Origin: Pyrenopolyporus hunteri
Lineage: Eukaryota; Ascomycota; Sordariomycetes; Xylariales; Hypoxylaceae
Direction: 5' to 3'
Assembly (NCBI GenBank): GCA_902806595.1
Contig: CADCXC010000003.1
Coordinates: forward strand, 1,922,001 to 1,986,000
DNA: 64,000 nt
Shown here: positions 35,717 through 47,171 of the stretch, piece after piece
Position numbering within the stretch: the stretch's first letter is position 1
How the letters are laid out: every line of letters starts with the position of its first letter
Made by a program: the position numbers and the translations under genes
The notes under the pieces: generated by a model
Told to the model about the DNA's origin: nothing
Seen by the model: the letters and a program-made list of their open reading frames with translations, nothing else
Database searches by the model: none

Positions 35717-38585
35717 ATGAGCGGACGGCTGATAGCAGCGGTCGGGCGCCTCCCGGCGTCGCGCTCGGCCATGGTTCGAGCTGTGCGCCAATATCATCAG
35801 TTACCTTCCGGTGGTATCCTCCGAGCTGATGCCGCTGTTCGTGCGGCAAGGCGGCGGATGTGGTTCCCTGTAAACTCGTTTCATAATGCGGTTACTGTAC
35901 GAAATGCCTCCTTCGCCCGCTTTCTTCCCCGGCTGGTCGTCAAGTTCATAAGGGTCCCCGCCATGGCGGGCGGGGTGATGATAGGCGGCCTGGCGTGGAT
36001 ACAATATCAAGCTACACGTGCGTCAACCCGAGATCTCTGGCCCATAGATTCAGGACCCATGACTAACTCATATTTTAGAGGCAGGAAACTACGCCTGGGA
36101 TGTGATCATCACAACAAAGGATACCGTCACCGGCACAGCATCAAGTTTATTAGACGGCGCGAGGAGTATTGCCGACCAGACCAAGCAAGGGTGGCAAAAT
36201 ACGAAAGAGCAATTTGAGATGCCGGAGTGGATGCAGAGGATTCTAAGACAGGAAGAAGGAGGTGATGGGAAGGGTGGCGAGGAGCCTCCGAAGCAGAGTA
36301 GGACGGGTGCCGCGGTTGTGGGGGCTGCAAGCGCTGCCGCCTATGGTTACGAACAGTCTGACGACGATCCTCGAAACGCGGACGAGATGGCCAAGGACGA
36401 CCAGATGATGGTGCTGACAAAGAAGATGATCGAAATTCGAAATATCTTGTCCAAGGTTGGACAGTCCAGCGCTCTTACCCTCCCGTCTATCGTCGTCATC
36501 GGATCGCAATCATCCGGGAAGAGTTCTGTCCTGGAAGCTATTGTGGGACACGAGTTTCTGCCCAAAGGATTGAACATGGTCACCCGGAGACCGATCGAGC
36601 TTACCCTGGTCAACACACCTGATTCGAACGCCGAGTATGGTGAATTCCCGGATCTGGGACTGGGAAAAATATCGGACTTCTCCTCTATTCAGCGAACTCT
36701 GACGGAGCTCAACCAAGCCGTTCCGGAAAGCCAATGTGTATCCGACGACCCGATTCGGCTTACCATCTCATCACCGAATATCCCGGACCTCTCGCTGATT
36801 GACCTACCTGGCTATATTCAAGTTGTAGGACAAAACCAGCCTCTGGAGCTCAAGCAGAGGATATCGGAGCTTTGCGATAAATACATACAGCCTCCTAACG
36901 TCATCTTAGCCATCTCAGCCGCTGACGTCGACCTCGCAAACTCAACCGCGCTGCGAGCTAGCAGAAGGGTTGACCCCAGAGGCGAACGGACGATAGGCGT
37001 TATTACGAAGATGGACCTCATCGATCCTTCTCGAGGTGCTTCGATCTTAACTGACAAACAGTACCCGCTTCGCCTGGGCTATGTGGGTGTTATTTCTCGC
37101 GCGCCGACGTCGACCGGGTTATTCAAGAAGGGCAACACGAACCTTACATCTACTATTACTCGTAACGAAAACTCATTTTTCTCGGCACACCCCATGGAGT
37201 TCGGCCCCGCCTCGGATATTCAGGTTGGGACCTCGACGTTGCGAAAGAAGCTCATGCACGTCCTGGAACAAACTATGTCCGCTAGCCTACAATCGACGAG
37301 CGATGCCATACGACAGGAACTCGAAGAGGCCACATATGAGTTTAAAGTTCAGTATAACGACCGACCGTTATCTGCAGAGTCATATTTGGCTGAGAGCCTG
37401 GATGCCTTCAAGCATTCTTTCAAGCGATTTACCGAAGAATTCGGTCGTCCCCAAATGCATGAGCTCCTTAAGAATGAGCTTGACCAACGAATGCTTGACC
37501 TATTAGCGGCAAGGTATTGGAATAAACCTATTTACGACCTGAGCACTCCCCTCCCCGAGCCCAATAACCTCGCCGATCTCCCCAACGCGGACCCGAACTC
37601 CCTCTACTGGCGAAGACAGCTCGATGCGTCTACGTCGGCGCTCACGAAACTTGGTGTTGGTAGACTTGCCACTAACGTGGTGGCGAACTCGATTCAATCA
37701 CACATCGACGCTTTAATTAGCCAATCGACTTTCGTGAACCACCCGTACGCGCGCCAAGCGATCACCGAAGCGGCTGCAAGCATTTTGAACGACCGGTTCT
37801 ACAGTACCAGTGACCAGGTAGAAAACTGCATAAAGCCTTACAAATTCGATATCGATATGGAAGAGCGAGAGTGGTCCGCAGGCCGAGAGCACGTCCAGGG
37901 TGTCTTGAAAAGGGAACTATCTGCGTGCGAGGGCGCCATGAAGGATCTCGAGACAACTGTTGGCGGCCGGAGGAAACTAAAGGAAGTAATGAACTTCGTT
38001 GACAAGGCTAGGAAAGGCGATGTAGTAGTCGAAGGTGATAGCCGCAGCGGCGCGGGTGGTTTCAGTGCCGAACTGCTTGCTAAAGGTACGATTTCCCTTG
38101 AATCTCACATCGTGTCTATAGTCCCTCTAACTGACATATTTACAGGAAGAGAAGCCGTCTTCCTACGTGACCGCGCCGATATCATTAAAATGCGGATGCT
38201 TGCGGTCAAATCGAAACAATGCGCCAATATAAAGAATAAATATCACTGCCCCGAAGTTTTCTTGGATGCCGTCGCCTCAAAACTGGCGTCGACGGCCGTT
38301 CTATTCCTCAATGTGGAGCTGCTTTCTGAGTTTTACTACAACTTCCCGCGCGAGTTAGACTTGCGACTTGGGCGTCACCTGTCAGATGAGGAAGTAGAAA
38401 GGTTTGCGAAGGAAGACCCCAAGATTAAGAAGCACCTGGAGGTCATCAGGCGTAAAGAACTTCTTGAACTAGTACTTGAAAAAATGGAGAGTCTCAGGCA
38501 GCTCGACGGCATAGAAAGGGATAGGACGAGGACGGGTATCAAGAAAGGCGGGGAGAAGGAACGTGGACGATGGGGGCTTTTCTGA
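35717..38585 (+). CDS. mgm1: Mitochondrial inner-membrane dynamin-like GTPase Mgm1/OPA1
   Basis: Exons are 35717-36017, 36079-38085 and 38146-38585; 915 residues. Intron 1 (61 bases, GTGCGT donor, CTAAC branch) joins as YQATQAGNYAWD. Intron 2 (60 bases, GTACGA donor, CTAAC branch, ACAG acceptor) contains no stop and a multiple of three bases, so naive translation runs through it; the spliced join LLAKGREAVFLRDR is the conserved one. A basic, Arg-rich mitochondrial presequence covers the first 70 residues, with a membrane anchor at about 80-97. A second, Ala-rich hydrophobic stretch (TGAAVVGAASAAAYGY, about 176-191) matches the rhomboid-cleavage region that yields short Mgm1. The GTPase domain has GSQSSGKSS at 242-250, DLPG near 343 and TKMD near 410; a middle domain and GED-like end follow. 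It drives inner-membrane fusion and cristae upkeep. Confidence 0.96.
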
Positions 38586-39215
38586 GTCGCAGAAATTCCT
38601 TCGAGTTACTGCTAACGAACTGTTATGAAATGGAAAGGAGTTAAAAAGAGGATGTTGCAGCGCTCTTTGTTTGTCCAGATATCACCTTCAAGTCCCGGCT
38701 CGATGATCGGCTCGGACGGCATATGTGTGACGTTACATAGATTCGATCCCCCCTTTTTTGAAATAGCAGCACACGAAATACGATCGTCGAATGAGTTCAA
38801 AGCCATTTTCTGCTATCTAGCAAATTTTCCATTTATTCGCCTAATATAACTGCATAGGCCGCCATAGAGCAGGGACGTAGGGGTGCGTGCGAGAAATTTT
38901 TTTGGGAGGCGGCCTCGGTATCTACTATTAAACCGCGGAAGATTCATTTCTAGCTTTAAATCTATATAGATATCGGCTTCTTATTCAGTGCCGTCTTCAA
39001 CATGGATATTGCGGGAAAAGCAGGCCAGAAAGAGGAGTCGCTATGGGAGACCTCGTATGATTGGACTTCGCGGCGAATACCAAATATTCATTATACGGAA
39101 TCTGTATTGAACTAATTCTAGTCTCATTTACTTATACTTGTACGCCGATTAGGCCTTCACATCTATCTCACGTAGGCGAGAGATCCTAACACCCCCTTCT
39201 ATCGGCCATTTCGGC
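38586..39215. other. 0.6 kb region between convergent genes
   Basis: Between the 3' ends of mgm1 and the GMC oxidoreductase. Nothing coding is seen; it should hold both 3' ends and polyadenylation signals. Confidence 0.6.
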
Positions 39216-41228
39216 TCAGGCGAGATTATACTCGGCGATCAGCTTCTCGGCGCAGGTTATACCTGTCAAGTACGCGACGCTCTGGACGTGACAGCTGGCG
39301 ATCACGGGGACGACGCTCATGTCGGCAACGCGCAGGTTCTCGAACCCTATCAACCGGAAGTTATTGTCGACTATAGCGTCCGCCGACCCGGGCCGGCCCA
39401 TCTTCACTGTGCCTGTCATGTGCCACTGCGTTGATGAATGTTAGCGCTTATTCATATTTTCTATTAACAGGACGCGCGGTGATTATGCGTATTTCAAGCC
39501 CAACAAACCCATCGTCGGGTCGATAGGGGGGCGTTCAAGGAAAAAAGGGGAGTGGGAAGGGGGTAATCAAGGGGAAGCGGAATCCTCGAGACTACATACG
39601 CTCGAACTTATATTCTTCTTCCAATGCTCGAGGAAGTCCTCGTCCGAATCGCTCGCGGGCGCCGTGATCGTGGACACGTTGTCCTTGGCGAACCCTTCGT
39701 ACCGGACGAAGCGGTACGCGTCACGCAGGGACTCGACGGCCGCGCGGCGGTCGAACGCCGTCGACAGGTACTTGGGGTCGACGAGGGCGGGCGCGTCCGG
39801 GTCCGCGGACTGCAGGGCGATGCAGCCGCGCGCCTGCGCGTTGTACAGGAACACGAAGATGCACGAGTAGTTGAGCGCCGCCGCCGGGAAGTCCGGGATC
39901 AGCCAGTGGATCGGGCAGTGGCTGATCACCTCGTAGTGCGGCACCGTCGGCCGGTTCAGGTACGCCTTCTCGTCTTCCGGCAGGTCCTGGAATTCTTGCG
40001 ACGCGACCAGGCGGTCCAGCTTGAACCACCCGATCGGCAGCTCGCAGGCGAACGTCGCCCACGGCCCCGTGCCGTCTTTCTTCCACTGCTCCAGCGCGTC
40101 CGCCATGAGTTTCTTGTCCCGGTAGAAGGCGCCGCGGTCCGTGACACCCTCGGCCCGTGTGTAGACTAGGGGCACGAATGCGTGGTCGCGTAGGCCTTGG
40201 CCGATTTCTGGGATGTCCTTGACCACGGGGATCCCGAACTTTTCTAGGTGCGCTTTGGGACCGATGCCGGTGTGCATGAGAATTTTGGGGCTGTGGAGAG
40301 CACCCGCTGAGAGAATGACCTCTTTGGATGCCAAGTCTAGTTACCGTTTTAGTGGGTTGTTCTCAGATCGCCGACGAAGCGAGAAGGACAGTGACGAAAT
40401 TTCAAGAACCTACATTTCTTGCCATTTGATTCAACACCGACAGCTTTGTTCCCTTCTAGTATGACGCGCTGAACTGGGGCGTGGGTGACGATCGTGAGGT
40501 TGTCTGGCGCCGATGCCAAAAGGTCCGCCGCCGTAGACCGGATTCCCTTGCTAGACGAGTTGATTCCGAGAGAGAAGCCGATTGGATCTCCGGAATTGTG
40601 GTCCGGGTTCAGGGGAAACCCAACCTCCTCGAAAAGGCGAAAAGTGTCTCCCAAGTCCTTCTCCGCCACCGCCCCGTAACCGGTCTTCAGCGGCCCCGAA
40701 GAGCCGTGGTTCTCGGGCTTCGGCGCAGCATATTTCCTGTCGATGCCCTGTGGCAACGTTGGGTCGAACGTCTCTAGGGCTTTAAAGCGGGGTTGCATGT
40801 GTGCCCAGTTAAACGAGTCGTCCCCGGTGATGCGTGCCCACTCATCGTAATCGTCCCTCGCACCAACGGAGAAAATGCTGAAATTTACAGCGCTGCTGCC
40901 GCCCAGCCCCAGGCCCCGCGGATACTCCAACTGCTGGCCGGCGCAGTGTTCCTGGGGCACCGTCTTGTGGCCCCAGTTCATCTCCTTGTTCAGGAAGGTG
41001 GTCCACCGCTGCCCGTCCACGCGCATGTCCTTGTTGTCGTTCTTACCGCCGGCCTCAAGCAGCAGCACTTTTGGCCTCTTTGCGGACTTCGCGAGCCAGG
41101 TCGCGAGGGAACTGCCCGCTGGCCCACCTGTGTAGAATCGTTAACAAAACTGAGAAGCTATGATTGATAAGAGTATATATTCGAGTCAACTTACTACCGA
41201 CGATTACGAAATCGTAGACTGATGCCAT
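39216..41228 (-). CDS. GMC-family FAD-dependent oxidoreductase
   Basis: Exons are 41198-41228, 40414-41127, 39600-40336 and 39216-39425; introns of 70, 77 and 174 bases, phases consistent, 563 residues. The 31-base first exon ends inside the FAD-binding beta-strand: splicing gives VYDFVIVGGGPAGSSLA, with GGGPAG at 11-16 as the dinucleotide-binding turn. GMC signature 1 is YPRGLGLGGSSAVNFSIF; signature 2 is SAGALHSPKILMHTGIG. The C-terminal part has WHMTGTVKMG (His496) and SCHVQSVAYLTG (His540). This His-His pair is as in glucose and aryl-alcohol oxidases rather than the His-Asn of choline oxidases. No signal peptide, so probably intracellular. The substrate cannot be read from sequence. Part of exon 3 (39650-40110) is very GC-rich, producing long false frames. 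Confidence 0.92.
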
Positions 41229-43440
41229 GATCTTTCAATGAGCCTTGGCAGACTTTGTATCAGAGAATATAGTGCCAACGATATCTTAAAAGAAGTACGA
41301 AGAAAAAAGTACGAGACAAACTCAATAGGAAGACAGAGGAGGGTTCATATAAAGACAAAATATCAACCTTCTGAAATATCGGTCACTACTCGTTCGTGTG
41401 TTACCATGTCTGAGCTACTACGTCGAAAGCACCAATCAGGACAGAAGGGGCGTTAGTACAGGATATGCGGGATAGCGAAGTCAGCAGCGCTCGCATGTCA
41501 TAGGGCAGTTCGTAAGGGCGTCAGCAAATAAACTTGTGCCCAGAAAAGCGGATCGGGATATACTGGTCGAGTTGACGGGGGCCCGGTATTCTGGGTGTTG
41601 CCAATTCGCAAGCTTCCGCACATAGAAGTTTGACGCATGGGCGACGCATGGGAAATCGTCACCCCTTGTCGCCGGGAGGGTAACGCACGTCCACCGTACT
41701 ACACATCGTTCGATCGGATTTTAGGAACAGCCCTGATCTAAACGCCATCGTGGATACGCGCACATATCGAGTTTATTCAGCTGTTTGAGTTTTGGGTAGT
41801 TTACCCAGGTGGTAGTTGTAGTTATAGTTCATAGTTTGTGGAGTATAGCGGAGGGGAACCCGGGAAAAGACCTTGCCCTAGTGGCGCACCTTTCGAGGTA
41901 CGCAAGCCCGACAAAGACGCATTTCCTAGCCAAGATCCCGTCCTGAAGACGAAAAGCCTAACAGCTCCTAAAGTCTCACCGAATGCGACACGTGTTGGAG
42001 TCCCAAGAATACTAGCTGGCCTCTTAGTGTGAGCTCGCGTCTGACATGTAGCCGCTCTAAGGCTCTTGCATAACACTCTAAGCCAGGTATTCAGTGTCTA
42101 GATCCGTTCCGACTCGAGGACAATAACCGGTGTGGCGTCTGAGAAGCTCTCAGGATGCGTTCTTGGCGCTCTTTCAGCTGTCCAACTAAGGACTAGACGA
42201 GGGCATAGTGATGATTATTTCTCGCAGAGAATCATATAGATCCTCGTGTCTGTCAGCCGCTTGGAAGGACGTTATAGATGGCGTGGGGTATAATTGTGAT
42301 TGTGGATTTCAGTCGTCGGTCTAGGCATGGGTTAGTTAGAACTAACGCGTAATTCAACTCAACTATGCCACTTGATAAGAAGGTAGGGTGGGATTGATAA
42401 CTCCCGGTAGAACCTTAAGCCCGCACTACCTAAACATCATCCGATGTTTACGGAATGTGGAATGAGGGAAAGCAATAGGTGCACAGCATGTAGGTAGTAC
42501 CTTCGCCCTACGCAACTAGAGTAGGACCCGGGGGTGGGAGTTGCGTATGATATGCTTCATTTTCCGGTATCCATGATCTTAAAGCAGCTTGAAGAGCAAG
42601 TTGTTTCACGGGGAGGAGGGGGGATGAGACGGATAGCCAATCTACTTAAGTATTCGCCTAGACGGGTTCGTGTGAAGACTAATACATATTGTAACAACCT
42701 GGCGTAGCACTAAGACGTAATTCTCGGGGTCTCGGGGACCAAAGCTCGAAATAGACGGCGTTAAGGGCTGTTTAGATGGGACGCTTATCTCCTAGAACTT
42801 CGGATATAATATAAATGAACCTTGTGCCGGATCTCGGAAGGGATATGCATAGTTGGTGTAACTCCTTGATGAGATGTGATGGAGTGGGAGAAGTAAAGGG
42901 GCTAGCGCCTTTCGGTGTAACATGTCTCATTCCTAATTAATAGGTAGGTACTCTTAAGGCTATGCAAGTCTTTAAACATGTAGTACTCAGTGTCCTACAC
43001 TCAATACCAGTTATAGGTATTGAACGACTTGTAGCTGGGATGCTTCAAAGAATATGCCTCGAGGCGAGTTATTACAATATATAACGTTGTAGTTGAAACT
43101 CGGGGGAAACACATGAACGGGATCTTACTACCCTGCAAACCGGCGATGAGTACGATAGGTGCTTAGTCACGAAATTAGACATGAGAGACAAACAAGAATT
43201 TATTACCGGGTATGAAGTAGCTAACAACCCTTCCTCTAATGTAACGGACATAAAGTAACTCATTCGAAAAAGACCATCGCAACCAACAACGCCTTGCTGT
43301 TACCCGGCCCTTTTGATACCATTCTCTCACTAGTTGCGGAACTAGAGCTCTATGCCGACATGGCCACCGTCATGACATAAAATGTGGTAAAGAAACATAA
43401 ATAGGAAAGTCCAGATGGGTACCACCGCGGAAGCTCTCTA
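41229..43440. other. 2.2 kb intergenic region
   Basis: Short frames without motifs only. Left end: promoter of the GMC gene. Right end: 3' flank of dug3. A few TAGGTA motifs near 42490 and 42940. No RNA gene or mobile element recognised. Confidence 0.55.
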
Positions 43441-45121
43441 CTAGAGAGCCATTCCAAGGATACGAGCTGCCTTCTCCGAAGTGGTATAGTCTGGGGCTCT
43501 TGACAGAGTGCTTGGCACAGGACTGTCTGGCGGTAGCTCCGTGTCTACCTGATGGTCGGCGGGGTGAGGTTGCTCTCCGATGTTGAGCGAGCGCCGCTTC
43601 CTCTTGATATTTCCTTGTGAGGGGTGTCTATTAGCCGTATCGGGACGCGACTCGGTACGTGAAGGAGGCTCACTCGGCGGAGATCTAATGTCCGATGGAG
43701 CCGAGGCCGATTCTGAATATGCTAGCGGCGTTTTGTTGCGTATCGGCAGCGATGGTCCTTCCGGGGTTCGACTTCGTCCGATGCCGACCGGAATCAACGG
43801 AGCAAGGATACGCTTGTGACTCTCGAGATCGATGTTCGGAGTAGGCAGAGGGCTGGTCACACGGGGCGCTGCCTTCTCATTGGTGGTTAGGCCCTTGGTT
43901 TGTGCAAAGGCCGAAGAACGCTTGTGGTACGGATCGCGGTCTGAGTAACCATCAATGATTGGGTTGACCATGACGGTTTGACCGTGAATGGTCAAGATGG
44001 AGTTGGTAGGAACGTTGACCCAGTTTTCTACTATCGTGTTAGAATCTTCCACGTTCTAAGGTACCTAGGTAAAATGGAGCAACCTACCTCGTTCGAACGT
44101 CAAGGGCTCACTAGCGACGAGGACGACATCTGCACCCTTGTCCCGGCGCTCCATCTGATAGTCTCGGTCATTCGAAGTAGATAGCTTCGTCTCCCATTGA
44201 GTACCCGAGGAATAGTATAGGCTGGCCGCCTCGTCGGTCTTGCTGCTCACATATCTCGTGCAGATGATGCTGTGCCCGTCTGTTACGGCAAAATTCAACA
44301 GACTTCTCGTGTCCACATTCTCGGTTTGGATGATGCGTTCCGGCACGGCCATAGTAAGTTCGTTGATGACCTCGATCGTCTGTAATAGGGCCTTTCGTAG
44401 GATACCGGGGCCGAAGCCGTTCTTGGGTTCCGAGCTTGGATTCATGCCTAGACGTTCGAGGCGGTCGAGGAACAGAGCAAAGGCCCACTCGCTGTCGGTT
44501 CCGCCCTGGACGGAGAGATACCACTTGTCGTGCAATCGTTCGCCCAGCTTCCTCTTGATGTGCTTCCAAGCTCCCAAGCCGCCGTTGTGCATCCACATCA
44601 GGCTCCCATGGCAGAAGGGATGGCAGTTGTCCTCGCTCAGCGATCCTTCGGTCGTGGCTCGGACGTGGGCGAAGATGAGTCGGGATGCCGTCTTGGAGGC
44701 GATGCGATGGAGGTTGGTGCAATTCCAGGCGGGAATGGTTGAGGTGAAGAGGCAAGGGCCGGAGCCTAGTTTCGGGTCGGTATAGAAGCCGATGCCAAAG
44801 CCATCCGCATTGTTCTGGCCGCGTCGGGTGTCCTATAAGATAGATCGCAGTTATTAGCTATACGTCCGGCTCTTTCTTCCTAGTCGGGCCAGCGGGTAAA
44901 AGGGATAGATAGATAAACTCACCAATCGAAGTCGCGAGTCGAAGGACTGCTTGAGGATGGAATGTGTCGGATCAAGAATCAGCTTCGAGAGCAGGATCTC
45001 GTCGCTGCCTTGGTAAACCTACAACCAATTGTCGGTTAGTTCTGTGCTCTCCATGTTTTAAAAAAACTCGAGGAATCTGGGTGGGGGATAGGGGATATTA
45101 TCGTACTAGAAAGCGACACAT
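43441..45121 (-). CDS. dug3: Glutamine amidotransferase-like Dug3, glutathione degradation
   Basis: Exons are 45107-45121, 44923-45018, 44088-44832 and 43441-44027; introns of 88, 90 and 60 bases, 480 residues. The first exon codes only MCRFL. Met removal would expose Cys2, the nucleophile of the class II amidotransferase fold; exon 2 continues VYQGSDEILLSKLILDPTHS. Further blocks are NADGFGIGFYTDP, FAHVRATTEGSLSEDNCHPF, MWMHNGGLGAWKHIKRKLGE, WYLSVQGGTDSEWAFALFLD and LVASEPLTFERENWVNVPTN (across intron 3). With Dug2 this protein forms the cytosolic complex that cleaves the gamma-glutamyl bond of glutathione. A disordered C-terminal extension of about 150 residues, rich in Ser and Pro with a basic KRKRRSL patch, is absent from yeast Dug3. 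Intron 3 contains a GGTACCTAGG palindrome. The start was chosen because only this ATG gives MCR. Confidence 0.93.
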
Positions 45122-47171
45122 CTTCCTCGATTGGAAGGTGGTTTGGCGTGAAGGTCAAGGATGGAGAATGCGGCTTGTTGTCATGAACGGAGGATGACGG
45201 AGGACGGAGAACGGAGGACGGAAGAAACAAATAAATAATTAATGGGAACGATGGAATTGGGGCAATTCCCTTCCTTGTGACTAATTCGGAGTGGATAATG
45301 GACGTGTGTGTGGTTTTCGTAGGTTAAGTGACCGCCTGTTTTCCTTTTTTCCGTCTATCTTTCGTCGCTTATTTATTTATCTTTTTTTGTTTAATCCTTG
45401 ATTCCTCCTCTTCCTTTTTTTATTGTCTCTATTCTTCAGTCCTACTTGTACGTATGGAAGGACATATGTAGAGGTATGTACCTGGCGGCTATGTAAGTTA
45501 TGAAATATGTTGTAGTAGTAGTCGTCCAGAACGTGGCGTGTATAGATTGCCGGATTGCGATATCCTTAAAAGGTGAGAAGTGGGTAATAATACGGAGACG
45601 GCTCTAGAAATTTGGCGCTCTTCTCTGACCAACACTAGTAACATCCCCCCTCCTCCTCACCCCCTGCCCCTGCCTACTCGAATATTACGTAGGGGCAAGG
45701 GCCTAGACGAGTGAAGTGGGGCGGTTGACAGCTGCAGGTTTCTGGGGTACTTCGCTGTAATTAGCACAGCCTGGGCTCTGCTCATCTCCACTAGAAATCC
45801 CGGATCCAGGTCACTCTCGGTTAGATACACCTAATCACTACGTACCTAGGTAGCTCCCTTTAAATCTTGAAATAAAAAGCGAGTTCCACGTTCTTCTTGT
45901 CGTCTTCCACATTACCTCCACATTGTCTTTGAACGTTCCCTTCTGTGTCACTCACATACAAATTACATGTATCAGTAGAATCCCGGATCCAAATGGAATC
46001 GTTGTCCTACGTAGGGCTAGGTTTGTTTGATGGCACTTACGGATCCCGAGTCAGGGGCTCGAGGAATATTCCATGTGCGCACCTCCGTCCAGTAACTGAT
46101 CCGTACCGTCTAGAATGTTTGCTTAGCTTAGTCTAATACTAATCTTCGCTTCGTATCCGCCATCTCGGCAACCTTCTGTCGCTTGCCTCGTCTCATAAGC
46201 AATTTAATGCAGGCTCGATATGCGTGCGATTCTATACGACACCATCACGCGGCGATAGGTAACAGAGACGCTGCGTCATAGAATGTCAAGCAATACATTT
46301 ACATCCTATCTAGTTTTCGAAAAGAAGGGATACGTTAAGCTTTCGTTCGCATCCTGGTAAAGGCCAGTAAGGCGTTGAAGGTTTTCGAAGACCCTTCTCT
46401 ACAGGTAGGTATCAGCAGTCCGGCAAGAACGAAGCCGTTACTACGTAGCAATAAAAGATCCCTGAGACTGACCCGGTATATACAGTTGAATAACTGCTGT
46501 GCGACATGGGTATCGTGGATATGATCCGATAATTCGGGTTTCAGTAGCCTACCTACTCTTACAATAGAGCTTGTCTATCGGGCCCATTCGATGCAACAAG
46601 CAATTACTAAGTACTCCCCTGAAAATCTCAACGGATTCTCATACTTGGTTGAAGTAACTTGGTGTAACATTCTAGAAAGTCTCCATGTTTAACGTCGAAT
46701 CCGAAATTTAAGTGAATCGGAAGAGAAGATCTTCCTCACCCCGTCCCTCGAAATCAATATCAGTAAGTAGCACTTAGCAAGTAGAATATTTCTTAGTGGA
46801 GGAGAGCCTCATATCGAAGCACAAGGAAAAGGGACTTCACTATTCGGGCTTTTCTCTTTTTCTCTTTTCTTTTTCACCAAAAAAAAAAAAAAAAAAAAAA
46901 AAAGTTTAACGTTCGTAATCAACCCGTGATTTCTTGGCTTCTTACTCATACAATCCATCGTCGTGGTGTTTATCCTAACCATGCTATTATTTTTAATATA
47001 ATACGACTAATCATGGTTAGACGAGACTCCGGTCTGGATGAGACGGTTAAACAGGCTAGCTTATAAAAAAATCGCCGCGTAAAAACAGACGTCAACTTAA
47101 AAGATAATGATTTGAGTTATAATATATAGGTCCGCCCGATTATTCCAAGCACTAGTTCGCCCATTCTATAC
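45122..47171. other. 2.1 kb intergenic region with homopolymer tracts
   Basis: No supported gene. It contains the dug3 promoter side with GGACGGA/GGAGAAC tandem-like units at 45187-45225 and a T-rich tract at 45336-45422, and a run of 25 A residues at 46879-46903 preceded by a pyrimidine tract. The right end is the 3' flank of the PQ-loop gene. Confidence 0.55.
46879..46903. repeat. Run of 25 adenines after a pyrimidine tract
   Basis: An uninterrupted A25 follows about 40 bases of mostly T and C. It could be a simple slippage repeat or the tail of an old retroposed sequence; no target-site duplication was identified by eye. Confidence 0.85.

Noticed and set aside
39624..40169. Plus-strand frame of 181 codons over the GMC gene
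   Set aside because: Arg/Val-rich shadow produced by GC-rich codons of the real exon on the other strand.
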